Part shown: piece by piece, positions 16,040-36,385 of the stretch
Layout of the letters: each line of letters opens with the position of its first letter
Numbering within the stretch: position 1 is the first letter of the stretch
Origin: Cercis canadensis
Lineage: Eukaryota > Streptophyta > Magnoliopsida > Fabales > Fabaceae
Length of the DNA stretch: 64,000 nucleotides
Assembly (NCBI GenBank): GCA_003255065.1
Contig: QAOA01008552.1
Coordinates: forward strand, 51,661 to 115,660
Direction of reading: 5' to 3'
Notes under the pieces: generated by a model
What the model saw: only the letters and a program-made list of their open reading frames with translations
What the model was told of the DNA's origin: nothing
The model's database searches: none
Position numbers and translations under genes: made by a program

Positions 16040-16853
16040 ATGGCAAATCCCAATCCCTGCAACGATAATCACCTTCTCTATGTCTCAGCATCGAGAGAGC
16101 CAATGATCCTCCATCTTCCAACTCTCAATTACTCATAAAAAGCACCACTTATACATCCAATACAACAAGAACAAGCCCATCATCAAACCAATCAGGATTT
16201 TCTTCAAAGCCAGTCATGACCAACATAACCGAATCAACCCTAAATCCTTCAATAATACTCAGAGACCCACCAATCAACCAAGAAAACCAGTTCCCTTTGT
16301 CTCCTTCACGGTTTGACACATCTCACATGATTTCTGAGATGGGAATCCCATCCTCATCGAAAAGGATCCTATGGCGAGGACGATCAAACAATGGTGTATC
16401 TTGGATAGAGTTGCAAAGCATGGAAGATTTAGTGACACAAATACTGGGCTTAGTTCAAGCAATGGTAGATGAGGGTCAATCTTCAAACAAAGAGTTATTT
16501 ATGAATTTCAATATCACAAAGAGAGTGCTGTTGGCACCGGTTGAGTTTGAAGCACTTGGTCGAGTTAGAAAACATTGTTTGGTTACGAAGAGAAGAGAAT
16601 CGTCTTGGTAAGTGTCTTTCATGCACTATACATCCTTCTCAAGTGGAAGAGGAAATTATGAGACAGATGGGTTTAATTACAGAGCTGATCTCTGTTGAGG
16701 CCATGACTGATCCATGCTCTATCTGTGTAGAAAACTACGTTGTTGGGTCTACAGTAGCATGGTTTCCTTGCTCTCATAAGTTCCATATGGATTGCCTTGC
16801 GAAGTGGATGAGAAATTCTCCCTCGTCCTATGTGTCGCATGGAGTTGCCTTGC
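16040..16853 (+). pseudogene. RING-H2 E3 ubiquitin ligase pseudogene
   Basis: The C-terminal part carries a RING-H2 core: CSIC, then PCSHKFHMDCLAKWM with the expected C-H-x2-H-C spacing (about 16719-16815). The last zinc pair, normally CPxC, reads RPMC, and only after a frameshift, so a zinc ligand is lost. Upstream, the N-terminal region needs at least two more frame changes: the ATG at 16040 opens a frame that stops at about 16135, the 16216 frame ends at 16611, and the RING is in a third frame. An intact relative would be a C-terminal RING-H2 ligase that transfers ubiquitin from an E2. This copy is intronless and could be either a retrocopy or a naturally single-exon gene. No function is expected. 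Confidence 0.78.
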
Positions 16854-16859
16854 TTTGTA

Positions 16860-17600
16860 GTTTATTTTATTTTGCATTCAAAAACCAAAAAACTAGGAAT
16901 ATAATATGGATTCAATTGTCGAACTTAATGTTTTTCAATATTATTATTATTATTAAAAGAATATTTAGCTAGAATTTTTGTTGTTGACATTGTTGTTAGA
17001 ATGATATGAACTTATAACCACCATTAAATAAATATGTGATCGTTACTACCTACTACTTTGTTTCATTTAACAATCATATTGAATTTTGGCTAAATTATGA
17101 CCTATTTTACTCTAGCTAAATAGCATTGCTTTTATTATTATTGTTGTTGCTGTAAAAACTCTACATAAAAGATTATTCATTGAATTAGATTGATCCCATT
17201 ATTATAAAGACTGGTCCAATATTATTTACTTACTGAAAATACCAAAATAAAACCCTATTTTCCCTCTACCAACATCACACACCACCTCTAGTGTTTGTTG
17301 TTCTAGATTTTGACTAGTAATTAAACCAGCGTTAAGTTCACTTCTCCTCTTCCCCTCCAAAGAAAAAGAAAAAGAAAAAAACACCCAGGCAAAGATGATT
17401 ATACGCCTCATCTTCTATATACTACTGGCATATATGGTCCTAGAATCCAGAGGTTGCTCAACAATTTAGAAGAGAAATAATTGTGAACCACTAAAAAAAA
17501 AAAATTCAAGTTAATCTGAAGCAAAGTATCGAAAGAATAAGACTATGAGAATCTATTCAATATTCACCCTTCGTAGGCTCTCTCAAATTTGTGTACTCGT
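16860..17600. other. Intergenic DNA upstream of the TMEM245-like gene
   Basis: AT-rich, without a supported gene. A purine-rich stretch (AAAGAAAAAG repeats) lies at about 17355-17380. Nothing else was recognised. Confidence 0.45.
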
Positions 17601-17618
17601 GCATGAAGCCTTTTCATC

Positions 17619-17626
17619 TATTTATA
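17619..17626 (+). promoter_or_regulatory. Probable TATA box of the TMEM245-like gene
   Basis: TATTTATA lies about 125 bp before the coding ATG at 17748. A start site about 30 bp downstream would leave a leader containing the upstream ATG at 17698. Confidence 0.45.
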
Positions 17627-17697
17627 GGATAAACCCCACTTGTGTTTCTATTCTTCCACTAGAATAGAATAGAATCAAAGGAAAGGAAGCCTCAAAC

Positions 17698-17970
17698 ATG
17701 GCTAATCCCATATCAGCAGCAATACCATCAGGTCCATCACCATCACCATGTCCGACACCGTCGAAACTCCCCGTAAACATTTCTACCAGCCCAAACGTAA
17801 AGGTCGCCACAGAAACCAAAGCCAAAATCTCCAATTCCGTTCCGCTGATCCACTTCGGGAATTTGAACCCGATCTCCTACCACGAGTTCTCGAAAATGCA
17901 GATGATGAAGAAGCAACTCAGGGAAAAAAACGACGTCGTGGCAGACTCGGACGACGATCGGAATTGTTGA
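17698..17970 (+). promoter_or_regulatory. Upstream overlapping ORF (uORF, 90 codons)
   Basis: An ATG at 17698 in good context (AACATGGC) opens a frame that ends at 17970, past the main ATG at 17748 and in a different frame. If transcription starts near the TATA at 17619, ribosomes meet this ATG first. Its Pro/Ser-rich peptide has no recognised domain, so I treat it as a possible regulatory uORF rather than a gene. Confidence 0.4.
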
Positions 17971-19959
17971 GCGACCCTTACATACGCATTGCAATGTACG
18001 TAGCAATGGCACATGCAGGGCTAGCCTTGTCGCTTGCTCTCCTCTTCGGTGGGGCCAAGCTCCTCCAGAACTATTTGCGCCCTATTCAGTGGGCCATTCT
18101 CTGTTCCATCCCACTTCGCGAGCTTCACCTCGCTCTCGTTTCCTTCTGGTCTGATTCCCTCAATCTTGGCCTCTTTGAAACCCTAATCGCCATACCCTTA
18201 TCTGCTCTCAACGCCACCAATTCCTCTCTCCTTGATTCTCATGCCGCTTTCCTTCGCCTCCTCGATGGCGATCCCTCCATTCGCAAGAGGAACATTATTG
18301 GCTTCGCTAAGCTCATGCAATGGCTCATCTCTTTTGGCCTATTTGTTATTCTCTACGAGCGAATTGGCATTTTCTCTATTCCCACCTTCGCAATACCCTG
18401 CTTCATAGCCTATGCCACTGGTTGGAAAAGGGTCACCGTGAAAAAGCTTACCTCTATGTCATCTAGGAAGTTTCGGAGTAATAATGGTTCTTTTAGCCTC
18501 AAAGTTAGCAGGTACCTAACTTCGTTTTTGCTTAATAGGCTGAAAACAACGGTGGGGATTGGGTTAATCATGTTTATGATTGTGGGTTCTGTTTTTGGCA
18601 TGGTTTTCTTGTCTTATAAAATTGCTATGGAGGGGAAAGATGCTGTGATTTCATTAAAGGTGCATTTGGATGAGAGCAATTTTGCAGAGAGAATTGGTGT
18701 GAAGAAATGGATGGATGAGAATAATGCAGCAGAATTGATTGATTCTTATGCCACAAAATTCTATGATACTATGCTGCAGAATGTTGATTCATTGGCTGTG
18801 TATTACAATGTAACAGAGATTGTGGATGGGGTGAAACATTATTTGGTTAGCCGTTCACAAAGTTCGGTCATGTCTAGTGTGGCTGAGCAAGTTACTATTA
18901 GACCCTTGTCTGAGAAGCTTTATCATATTCAGTCAAGGGTGAGAAATGGAGAGTGGAAGGTGATCTACATGGATATTGATGGGATATTCTGGGAACTTAT
19001 TTCCTTGGTTACTAGTGAGGATCTATTGGAGAAAATTAAAGCATTTTTACTCCAGAGTTTGGATGTGTCAAAACAGTTGTTAGCAAGTAGTAGCATGGTT
19101 TTGACTAGTGGTGTGAATATAGTGTTCTTTATGGCTGTCTCTATTGTTTCAGGAGCTGCAGGGCTGCTAAATTTTGTTTCTGAATTAATGGTTTTCTTGT
19201 GGCTTTTATACTATTTGATTACTTCGAATTCTGGAGGAGTTATCAACCACGTTCTAGGTATGGTGCCAATTTCAAAATCGACCCGGGTTCGGTGTGCTCA
19301 AGTTCTTGATGATGCAGTGACTAGTGTGTTGTTGGCAGCTGCCAAGGTCACAATCTTTGAAGGGTGTTTAACATACCTCTTGTTTAGATTCTACCGCATT
19401 CACTTCCTGTACATGTCTACGTTTCTTGCCCTTACGAGTGCTGTTTTGCCCATAACACCGTCTTTGCTTTCATCAATACCAGCAGCTGCACAACTAGCTA
19501 TGGAAGCAAGGTATATTGAAGCTATTCTATTAACTATCATCCATCAAATACTATTGGAATATGGCACAGCTGCTATTCAAGCTGAGATACCTGGACAGAA
19601 TGCCTACTTGACAGGGCTTAGCATACTTGGTGGAATTGCTCTATTCTCCTCTGCTTTAGAAGTAATCCTTTTCCCTTTTAATGCTGTAAATTTTGTAGTA
19701 AATGCTGTTAAGGGTCAAAATTTTGGTTTTCTTTAAACTACTGTAGTTAGCTGTTTTCTTGTGCCCTGGTTCATTTCTATTTCTGCATTTTGAGTCTCTT
19801 TCCTTTGTTTCTAAATCTATGTTATGGGTATTAATTAACTGAATCTCATTTTGCATACAGGGAGCAATCATGGGTCCTTTACTGATGACAGTGATGATTG
19901 CTTTGAAAAACTTGTATGTGGAGTTTGTCCTTGGTAGCACCAATGCAACCAGTCAGTGA
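17748..19959 (+). CDS. TMEM245/AI-2E transporter-like multi-pass membrane protein
   Basis: Two exons, 17748-19661 and 19861-19959, encode 670 aa. The protein has a basic, disordered N-terminus (about 1-75, rich in Lys/Arg) followed by about eight or more hydrophobic segments. These include one at about 78-102, a pair around 190-225, one near 270-295, a long helical hairpin near 450-490, and a C-terminal cluster from about 520 to the end. This layout and the conserved tail around GGIALFSSALEG-AIMGPLL match the eukaryotic TMEM245 branch of the AI-2E transporter-like family, with an Arabidopsis counterpart annotated as transmembrane protein C9orf5-like. The splice falls after the SALE codons and the second exon restores the family's C-terminus. 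Substrate and membrane are unknown. An overlapping upstream ATG at 17698 could reduce translation. Confidence 0.88.
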
Positions 19960-20523
19960 TATTAGAGGAAGGATTCTGGATCTCTTTTGTTTATTAGTTT
20001 TCTGAATCACTTTTTTTCTTTCCATCCATGTAATTCGTGAAAGGAAATGCCATATTTTTCTCTTCCAACCAATAGCTTCTAGATACTACGATTTACCAAC
20101 AGAAGAACTTTAGTACACCCCTAGAACTAAAACGTAGGCAAACAGGGTTCAAAAGCTATGTCATCATATCTAAAAGGTTATTTTATTATTTTGTGCTATT
20201 TTATTAAATTGAGTCAAACCACGCACAAACGAGGACTGAGAACAAAAATTGAACCACTCCATGACGATAAATGGATAAACACTCTTTTTCCTCCTTTTGG
20301 TAACAACTCCTGCCCTCAGCAACCCTGCTTTGATACCACTTGCATGGGACGGATTGATCAACAAATAATACACAAGTAAGGAAATAAAATGCATACACCA
20401 TCTGAATAAACACAACACAAAATATTTAACATGGTTCCAAAACCTCAAACTTCCTACATTATAAATGAGAGGAAATCAATCCATTATCAAAAGAATATTA
20501 CAAGATTAATATCGGTGAAGCTC
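19960..20523. other. 3' flank with retroelement-like debris
   Basis: This covers the 3' untranslated region of the TMEM245-like gene and then sequence near 20330-20440 (GATACCACTTGCATGGGACG, then AAAATATTTAACATGGTTCC). That phrase is common in plant retroelement LTRs, which I recall as a type but cannot name. No gene is supported. Confidence 0.35.
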
Positions 20524-21023
20524 TCTGAAACATCGAGCCGAACAGTACCATCGGTTCAGAGATTTTGAAAACCAATTTTTTGTTATTTGGTTCCTAAAAC
20601 CAAATCAAACCGAACCACAAATGTCATCTCAGTTTTTGGAGGATCAATCCAATCGGTTTCCATTGGTTCTCAAAATACCATTTATAATTCTAAAATAATT
20701 AAAAGAAAAATGAAACAATATATTGTTTATAATTCTAAAAATAATTAAAAGAAAAAAAAAATGAAACAAAACAAGGGGAAAGGGGCATGGCTGGTTTGAA
20801 CCTAGTTACCAGATTTTCAAAGAAACAATAGACCAACAAGCTACAACATTTAAATACATTAGATATTCTCAATATATATATATATATATATATGGTCGGT
20901 TCGGTTCAAACCAAACCGAAGTGATCATTTTTTACATATTTAGAATTGGTGTGAACCAATTTTCATCAGTTTATATCGGTTTCGTTCGGTCCCATTGGTT
21001 TTTATCAGTTCCTTACACCCCTA
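20524..21023. mobile_element. Non-autonomous DNA element remnant (probable hAT)
   Basis: The block is rich in CCGAACC/GGTTCGG words at both sides and ends in TTACACCCCTA (21013-21023), a terminus typical of hAT elements. The middle has a (TA)n run (20872-20893) and a repeated AATTATAAACAATATATTGTTT segment. The expected partner terminus was not found at the left, so the element is truncated or diverged. Confidence 0.4.
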
Positions 21024-22094
21024 ATTATGAGGTAATGTTAGAAGTTAATACCCCTATATGGATACTTTTCTTAGTTTACTAGGAGGCTATACAACAATGA
21101 TAATATATATCCATTTCTAAAATTCTACCTCTAGTTCCAATGGCATTTTAATATAGAATCTTCACGATGAAAAATTGAATACTTAACTATTAGGGTGTCT
21201 CCTTAAATATCTTGATTTATTTAGTGTCTTGAAAGAAAATGCATACGTGGTTTGATTTTTACCTTTATATTTCAAAAATGTTAATTTTTATAAATAAAAA
21301 ATTAGAACTAAATAACCTAATAGCATTTTACATAAAGTTATAATTGTTTGAAAAAATTCTTTAAAAGTTCAAATCTTCCAAAAACTTACGAATCGCATTG
21401 ATGTACATAGTTTCCTAATTAAGACACGCTATAATCAATCACCTATTTAAGGGCTGAGGTGTCAAGCTATGAGTGGGTAGGAGTATTCTAGAATAGTATA
21501 GTACAAGAAGGAAAGGGTACAAGCACTTTTGCTCACAATATTGTGATCATCTCTTCTTCTCTCGCTGGATGTTGAAATGCCAAGACCTTCTTGGTCTTGA
21601 GTAGTAAAATTGTGTCCATGTTAAATCCACCATGTGATTAGATGCAAGAGGTAGACTGAGGCTTGTTCAACCTAGCAGAAAAAAGTTAAATAAATTGGAA
21701 AACTTTACAGCATTTTACACATCTTTCCGGAGATTTCAATAAGAAAACAAGTAACCTTGCTATATTTCTGATAGGGGATCAAGATATAAATAGACTGGAT
21801 GAATTTGAATTTATTATTTTCGAATAGGTTGAAAATTCAACTGCCATTAATAGACTTCAACTTCTAAGAAAATTCATCATGTCAACTAGCTAGCCAGTGG
21901 AGAAAAAATTTCTTTGACACTTCAGGAAAATCCCAGCATATGCCTGAAAGTAATTTTCTTTATGCAATTCAAACAAAAACTTTAAACTTATGAAATCACT
22001 TCTAAATATCACATATAAACATGAAATGAATCAGTTCTTCTAAAATCAATTATTTACAGAATCTATTTTTTCACATTTAATCTGAATAGGCACA
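21024..22094. other. Gene-free AT-rich stretch
   Basis: No coding, RNA or repeat feature is supported between the element remnant and the copia LTR fragment. Confidence 0.45.
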
Positions 22095-22445
22095 CTGTAC
22101 AGAATATTCTGAGTTAGTTAGTTAGTTAGTTAGTTAGATTGTATAGTTTATTTATAACTAGAGTAGTACTTAGTTAGCCAGCTGTGCTGTAGTTAGTATT
22201 AGTTGATTTACTTAACCTTAGTTAGCTGATATAGTTATATTCTGTTATCAGGAGTTAGTCAAAGCTGAGTTGTATGCCTACGTGGCACTTTACTTTCTTC
22301 TACCTTTCTATATATATAGACATCTGGTGTAATGTATTTGTCGGTGAATAGAATATACAAGAAGTATTTTCTTCATTCTCTCTGATTTGTTCTTCTTCTT
22401 CCTTCGTGTTCACTGTTGATCATCCTTTCTAAGGATTCTTACACA
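22095..22445 (+). mobile_element. Copia-type LTR fragment
   Basis: It has a (TTAG)n run at 22111-22137, several further TTAGTTAG words, a TATATATAGAC TATA-like motif (about 22310) and a pyrimidine-rich 3' part ending AAGGATTCTTACA. This is the classic U3-R-U5 texture of Tork/SIRE copia LTRs. No target duplication is seen. Confidence 0.55.
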
Positions 22446-22699
22446 CACGTCTTGTTAAGTCGTTAGTTCACTTCTTACCTAATTGATTACATTGTATTTA
22501 GTCCATGTATTTTTTTTTTTAATGTTATTTAGATTGTGACATCAACAAATGGAATTGTGAAGTTAAGCTGATTCTTAAGTTCAAGTGTTCTCTTGCTTTA
22601 GAAGGACTGCAAAATTTCATGACATTGCACCATGTTACTAAGTCATGTTGGGGACCAATCTTCAACAGAAGCAAATGAGAAATGATACAACTCTGCTAA

Positions 22700-23190
22700 G
22701 GGTGCAGTGACGTTAAACGTTGATGGGAGCAGCTATGGTAATCCAGGTAGGGCCGGTTTTGGTGGCGTGATCAAAAGCTATATTTTTAGTATTTTAGCTA
22801 CAAAAGTTCAAACACAAAATTTACAAGTTTCAAGAACGACTTTAATATCACTTGATGATAAGTCATTTGGTAAACTATACGAGTAAGTGGATAGATAGAT
22901 TTTCTCTTTGTGGTTCTATTGCCGAGCTTGTGACTATCAAGGTTGGTCTTCAAGCTTGCTGGGACTTGGGTATGGACAAGGTGATTAATTTGTGAATCTG
23001 ATTCTCTGAAAGCATGGGTGAGTTTGGTGGAGTCTGCAGATCAATTGAAGTTTAACTTATATGGTTGCGTTATTGGTGACATAAGAAGCTACGTTGAACG
23101 AGATTGGGAGGTCTCTATTGTCAATGTGTTGAAGAGGCGAATCAAGTGGCAGATCATATGACAAAGCGTGGAGCAATAGGAGCGGGTGTT
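22700..23190 (+). pseudogene. LINE fragment: RNase H domain
   Basis: Translation of 22707-22780 gives NVDGSSYGNPGRAGFGGVI, the first strand of a plant LINE RNase H with its catalytic Asp. Downstream, in broken frames, come AELVTIKVGLQACWDLG, ESDSLKAWV and a degenerate EANQVADHMTKRG, in the correct order for the rest of the domain. An insertion of about 110 bp follows the first strand. No reverse transcriptase precedes it, so this is a 5'-truncated and mutated copy. Confidence 0.75.
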
Positions 23191-26100
23191 CTCGTTGTTT
23201 ACCCAAAAAAAAAAAGATGGTGGAAAATACAAAACCTGAACGATATGAAAAAATAAAAAAAATCCGTGGGTTAAAAACGTGGATCCAATTTTAAGTTTTG
23301 ATAGCTCCAGTTAGGGTGGCTCAAAACGCAAATCAACCCGACCTAACCGAGCTACCCAAACTAAACTGATGGGTTGGTTTGGTTTTAATTAATCTAACTG
23401 TTCCCATTCAATTTATTTATATGCCTAAATTAAAGTGTGATACTAAATCAGTACAACCTAGGAAAGTGTTTATACTTGACAAAAGTAAGACAATTTAGTG
23501 CAATTCACTTAATGTTAAAAACAAAAGGTAGAAACTTCCAAAGACTTACACCATGAAATGAGACCTACAATCACACATAAATCTCAACATCAATTTCGAT
23601 TTTGACATTCACTTGTTGCCACATTTTAACAAACATGTTATGTCCATAAAAATCATTGCTCCCAGCTATCTATACAGTAACATGGTTCGCATGTTGGCCT
23701 TGATCTGCTTCAATTTAGATTTGAGAGAAGGAAACTATGATCAATTCTTTAGGTTTGGACTCCAAGTGCCTTTTGCTTAGAAATTCAAATTAACTATGTC
23801 AATATGGCGTGATAGGCAGGGATAAAACAGATAATAGAGAGTTAACTCCTGAACATCTTATTCGACTGAAAGTCGGCATGCTCAATAATAAATAAATAAC
23901 TAAGTGGCAGATTTATGTATAAGGAACATAAAATATTTTTAATGACTATATATATCATTTAATATAAAGTTACTCCCATTCAAAATATAATATTGCTTCC
24001 ACTACTTCTCACTACCACAAAATGTGTGGCTTATATGTAGTTAAATATTGACATGAATCTCATATTTTTTTCACAAACGAAAGGATGATTCCCTAAAGAA
24101 AAAGAGTTCAGTCAAATTTGTAAAGTCAATATTTAGTTGAGAACAAATAGTAAGAAAATATTTTTAAAAAAAAAAAGGTATTATTATGTATAATATATTT
24201 GACCAAACATAAATTGCAGACGCCAAAAAAGAAGTCAAAAGATTCTCAGTGCTTTTTTTACATTGGTGATTCTATTTCATGTTTATTTTCATGGAATGAG
24301 CATTTTTATGTTCAACAGCAAAAAAAAATAAATAAATAAATAAATAAATTGCGATTTCATTCTAAGTTTGATTCCATAAATGTAGAAAGAAGCATTCCCA
24401 CCTTGAGAGATGGAATTGTTCATTCCATGCTCTATTTCATGTAATTAATAAATTCTTTTTCCAATATATTCTCATTAACTTTACAAAATGACCAAACTAT
24501 AACATATATAATACCTGCAAAATCATATTTCTAAAAGAGATATTTATGTCTTCTAAAAATAATTATAATTTCATGAAACTACCAAACTGTGAAATATGGT
24601 GACCATTCCTTACCTATTCTTATTCTTATTCCAACTCCATAATTTTCATTGTATCTATCAAACGAGCCATTAATTCTTTAGGAAAAAGACCATTTGCTTC
24701 TCTCTCTTTGTTCTTTACTTCTTCTGGTTTTTCCTCTTTCACACCAAAGATTTCACATTAATGATTTAATATTGGTAAAGCATATACCAACGAGTGTTTA
24801 TAGCTAATTAAGAAGCAAAAGATTCAAAGCTTTCTTATTAGCCAAACCAAATGAGAGTTCAAAGATTCGTATATCCTGGGTCTTGGGCTTCCTAGTAGTT
24901 AAGTGGTCGTCTTCCCACGTTTATGGAAATTGAGTTCCTACAAGAAAATTTGGGTCTAACTTTCAACTTCTTGTTATCACCTATATGTGGAAATTAAACT
25001 CCCACAATAAAAGAGGCAACATCTACGAAATTTCGTAGCACGTTGTTCAACTTTCCAATATTTGTTATAATCACAAGTCGCAAATGGTTCATTTTGTTTT
25101 TTGGTTTTAGACAAGGTGGTCTCTACATTTTTAGTGTGAAACTAATTATCGCTCAAGTTCAGTATGCCCTATCTACTAGTACTTTCAACAAAGTTGGAGC
25201 TCCTGATATTTTCTTAGGATTCACTACATATAAAATTCAACTTGCCAACTGAGCAACACTTAATAGTTCAAATGGTTCATTACTAATGGATCTTTCTATG
25301 GTATAAATTGATATTACATAGATAAATTTCTTAAAAATTTTATGCAAATAAATAAACTATTGTAATATATAAAATAAATTTAATGCATATATATATATAT
25401 ATATTGCTAAAATCATAAAATTTTCTTTTTCAAATTATATATTCTAACTGTGTATACAATATTTCGAAAAAAAAAATTTGCAATATNATTTGCAAGATTC
25501 GACTTGATTTAAATAAATTTTGCTCTCTTATAAAATAGATGCAATGAAATTATCAAAATAAAAAATAAACAGAGAAGGACTTTGATGAGGAGATAATAGT
25601 GAAGAATTGTACAACGCAGACCTGTCCCTGAAACTTATAGAAATGTGATGGTGATTTTACACGCTGTTGAGTATTGATACTCTAGAACTCGTATCTTTCT
25701 TTTTTTTCTTTCTCCTTATTTTTATCATGCACCTATGCTTTGCTGTTTTAGGTATAGGCATGATGTGAGTGTCATTAGTGCATAGCACCATTAACTCTGC
25801 TTCTATAACCCAAAATCGATTACGGGAATGTGACCTTTTTTNAAAAAAAAAAAAAATCTTCAGTTGAGTACTAGTTGAGTAAAAACACAAACCAATCTAT
25901 GTATTGTACACCCCTAACTCTAATACAACTTAAGATACGTATAGTATGATTAAGGAAAAAAAAAAATTATGAAATAACATTTTAAAAAATAATAATGGTA
26001 TAAAATTAATGAAGGACAGTGACTTTTTATCTTTTTTTTGGGAGCAACCAAGCATGCATAAATGAAAGTTTTAAAACCTGCTTCTTATATTTTGTCTCCT

Positions 26101-26433
26101 TTTAACATACCCTTAGATGTTACCCAATATTAGGCTATAAAAGGATGGTAAATATTTAAATGTGAATGTATCACTTAACAAATATCATGACAAGTGCAAT
26201 GAGCAACAAGAAAAGCTTTCTTAACCCTTAAATAGTCTTCCACTTTTAAGTCATAACTTAAAAATCCAATTTAGATCTTCAAGTTTACACTAAAACTTCA
26301 TTGCAAGAATTGAATATCAGGTACTTAGTGTCAACATTACAATCTAAGAAAAACTTCAATCAATATTTGTAAACAAAATTTCTTCGTCTATCTACACGTC
26401 ACAGCTGAATGTCCAATCTCTAACAAGATCAGC
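23191..26433. other. Gene-free AT-rich stretch with two assembly Ns
   Basis: About 3.2 kb without a supported gene. It includes an (AAAT)n run (about 24328-24350), an (AT)n run (25387-25404) and single Ns at 25487 and 25842. These two Ns lack long flanking duplications: 25487 has a shared 8-9 bp word on both sides and 25842 sits in a T/A homopolymer. A few CCGACC/GGTTGG words near 23330-23390 hint at another DNA-element remnant. Confidence 0.45.
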
Positions 26434-33886
<7,453 letters not shown>

Positions 33887-34973
33887 CTATAACAGAAGTT
33901 ATTTTTAAACCCTAGAATATCAAAGTACAAAATGAAATTGGATAGGAAAAGATAGAATAAAATGCATGCCAACACATGGAAAGCTTAGCATCTGAAGACA
34001 GAATCTAAACTCAAACATTTAAAGTGCATATTGCACAGCACCTAGCCTCATCAGTATCATTCTGTTTCAGGAAATTCAACCCCACACAATTTTACACAAA
34101 TCACCAATAATTTTCCTTCAAATCCCAGCATGTACAAGAGAAAGACTTCTCAAACAGATAAGGGTTGGAGCCCAGATACACTGATGACCTACAGGTGTGT
34201 GGGCCCCATAAGACTCTATATCCAGATATTTGTGTTTCATATTTTAGGAGTTCAGAGACTAGCAGCCATACTGAACATTTTGAATTTCTCATCTCTTGGA
34301 GGAGCATTGAGCTTTCCCGGATTCCTCAGATTGGGTTCTTTCCACAGTTTTGGTGGAAAGGAAAGCAGAGTAAGCCTTTCTCAAAGCTAGCTATGTTAGC
34401 AGGGGTGTGGTGCCCTTGCTCAGAGCACAATGCCAGAACTTTTAGCAAAGTATTACATCTAAGATGAATTATTTTCTTAGAGGCTGCCTTCCTTTTTTTT
34501 TTTTGCTTTCTTTCCTAGTTTTATTTCCTTGGTTTGTTCTCCTCTCTCACGAAGTCTTTTATTCTATTAAAAAAAAAAACTTATTTTGCAAGACCCAGAG
34601 TAAAACTGACAGAAAAATATCATCTAGAAACTTCAGCTAATGCCCACCATAGTTAATACTTATCCCCAGGAAAAGAAACCAAATTCAAATTGCATCAATC
34701 AAATGGATAGAAAAAGGCATAGTTTATCCATAAACCCAATAGTAATATGCAGGAAAGCTGTAAAATTTCATAAAACCCAGTTTTGTTAAAGGAGGAGAAA
34801 CGCAGATTAAAGCAGCAAGGAGTCCAAACTAAGGGATTCACAAACACAAACATATATATAACGAAACAAGTTTCCAGCAGGCATCATATAGACAACATAT
34901 TCAACCAAGATATAAGTTTCATGTGATTCAAAAATGCGTTTTGGGCATAATAATCAAACAAACCTGGAAGAAA

Positions 34974-35100
34974 TCTGAGGAATGAGAATGTTTGAGGAAT
35001 TGAATGTGTTGTGTTCTTGCGAGAGAGACAGTTGCGGAAACAATCTATCCGTTGCAAAGTAAGAACTTGCGGCGCTAATACAGTTTGCAGGGAAGTGAGG
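34974..35100 (-). other. KRR1 5' leader exon (probable)
   Basis: Read on the minus strand, a good donor TTCCAG|GTTTG ends this segment (exon side base 34974), and an acceptor TGTTATAG sits exactly against the KRR1 ATG at 33886. This implies an untranslated first exon and a leader intron of about 1.1 kb. The upstream limit near 35100 is a guess from base composition. Nothing else in the leader intron looks coding. Confidence 0.55.
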
Positions 35101-35529
35101 AAATGACGAAGGAAAGCTCCAAGCCCTGCTTCCCGGTATAGGTCGGTGGAGCCAATCGGGTCGGTCCGGGTTAGCCCGTAATTTCGTGCTGGCCCGATTT
35201 TGAGTTCAAAAACCTTGAGAATTTCCTTTCTTTCATGTTTAGAAGAGTCTAGAATGGTTTGTAATAGGTAATTATGTTGCGATAGGATTTGTTTTCATTC
35301 CTTTTTCCCATTTTAACTTGCATGCTATGTTAATTAAACATAGACAACGTATGGTTGTTTATTCTGTTCTTATTATTTATAATTTTTTTTTAGTATACTC
35401 AATCATTGAACTCACAAACAAGTCAACACATTATTGTATATTATATTTTGATATATATACAAAAAAAAAATTATTATTATATCTATAAGGTCGAGCTAGA
35501 TTAGACATTTGATTTAAATATAAACAAAA

Positions 35530-35568
<39 letters not shown>

Positions 35569-36385
35569 AAATAGTGACATAGCTAAAAGGATTTTTTAGT
35601 AATTTTACTAGTGCATCAAGCACTAGCAATTTGCAAGAAAGCGGATCCTTGATATACCTACAAACTACCTTTTAGTTACACTAGAACATGAAAGTTCAAT
35701 CTCCTGAACACCTACAACCTACTAAATCCCTCACCCTATACTATGCTTTGTAGCTTTGTAGTGTTCTTTTTCTTATATCTATTCATTTTCCCTTTTTTTT
35801 TATTTGTGTAATTTAAACATAAATTTATAACATGCTGCCTTGTGCTAATTTTTAATTATTATTTTTTGGTATATGTTTGCAGAAATGATAAAACATAAAA
35901 TCTCCTAAAACCTACTATTTACAAAGAAGTCAACTTACTTGTTCTACTTATAGTATAAGATGGATAAATTGATTTTTGGATAATTTAATATTAATTCTTG
36001 ACTAAATATTTGATGATGGTTAAAAATACTAGCAAGCACAGCATGTTTCAACTAGCATATTATAAATCTGCGTCATTCATTTTGAAAGATGACAAACAGC
36101 AAACCGAGAAGACTTCAAATCCTAAAAGCATTAGCCTTGGAAACAGGGTTCAGTAGAGTCAAACATGCAACTGAAAAACAACAATCATACTGATATTCGA
36201 ATAAATCTGGATAAAACGTCAATATACAACCTAGAACCAAAGAACAGGGCATTCTGTAAAACCTTGGACATCAAATTTCAAGGACCTTTTCTGCCAATAA
36301 TATCACCTCCTCCCTCTAAAACTGTATGGGTGAAGAGTGAGATCTTTAGCTCATGACTCAATCAAATGCTATGTCTAACAGGCTG
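35101..36385. other. Intergenic DNA between KRR1 and the RCC1-like gene
   Basis: The left part should contain the KRR1 promoter (moderately GC-rich, 35100-35215). The rest is AT-rich with an (AT)n run at 35533-35562. No gene is supported. Confidence 0.45.

Noticed and set aside
20158..20448. Overlapping 70-90 codon frames on both strands
   Set aside because: They fall in retroelement-like debris and show no domain.
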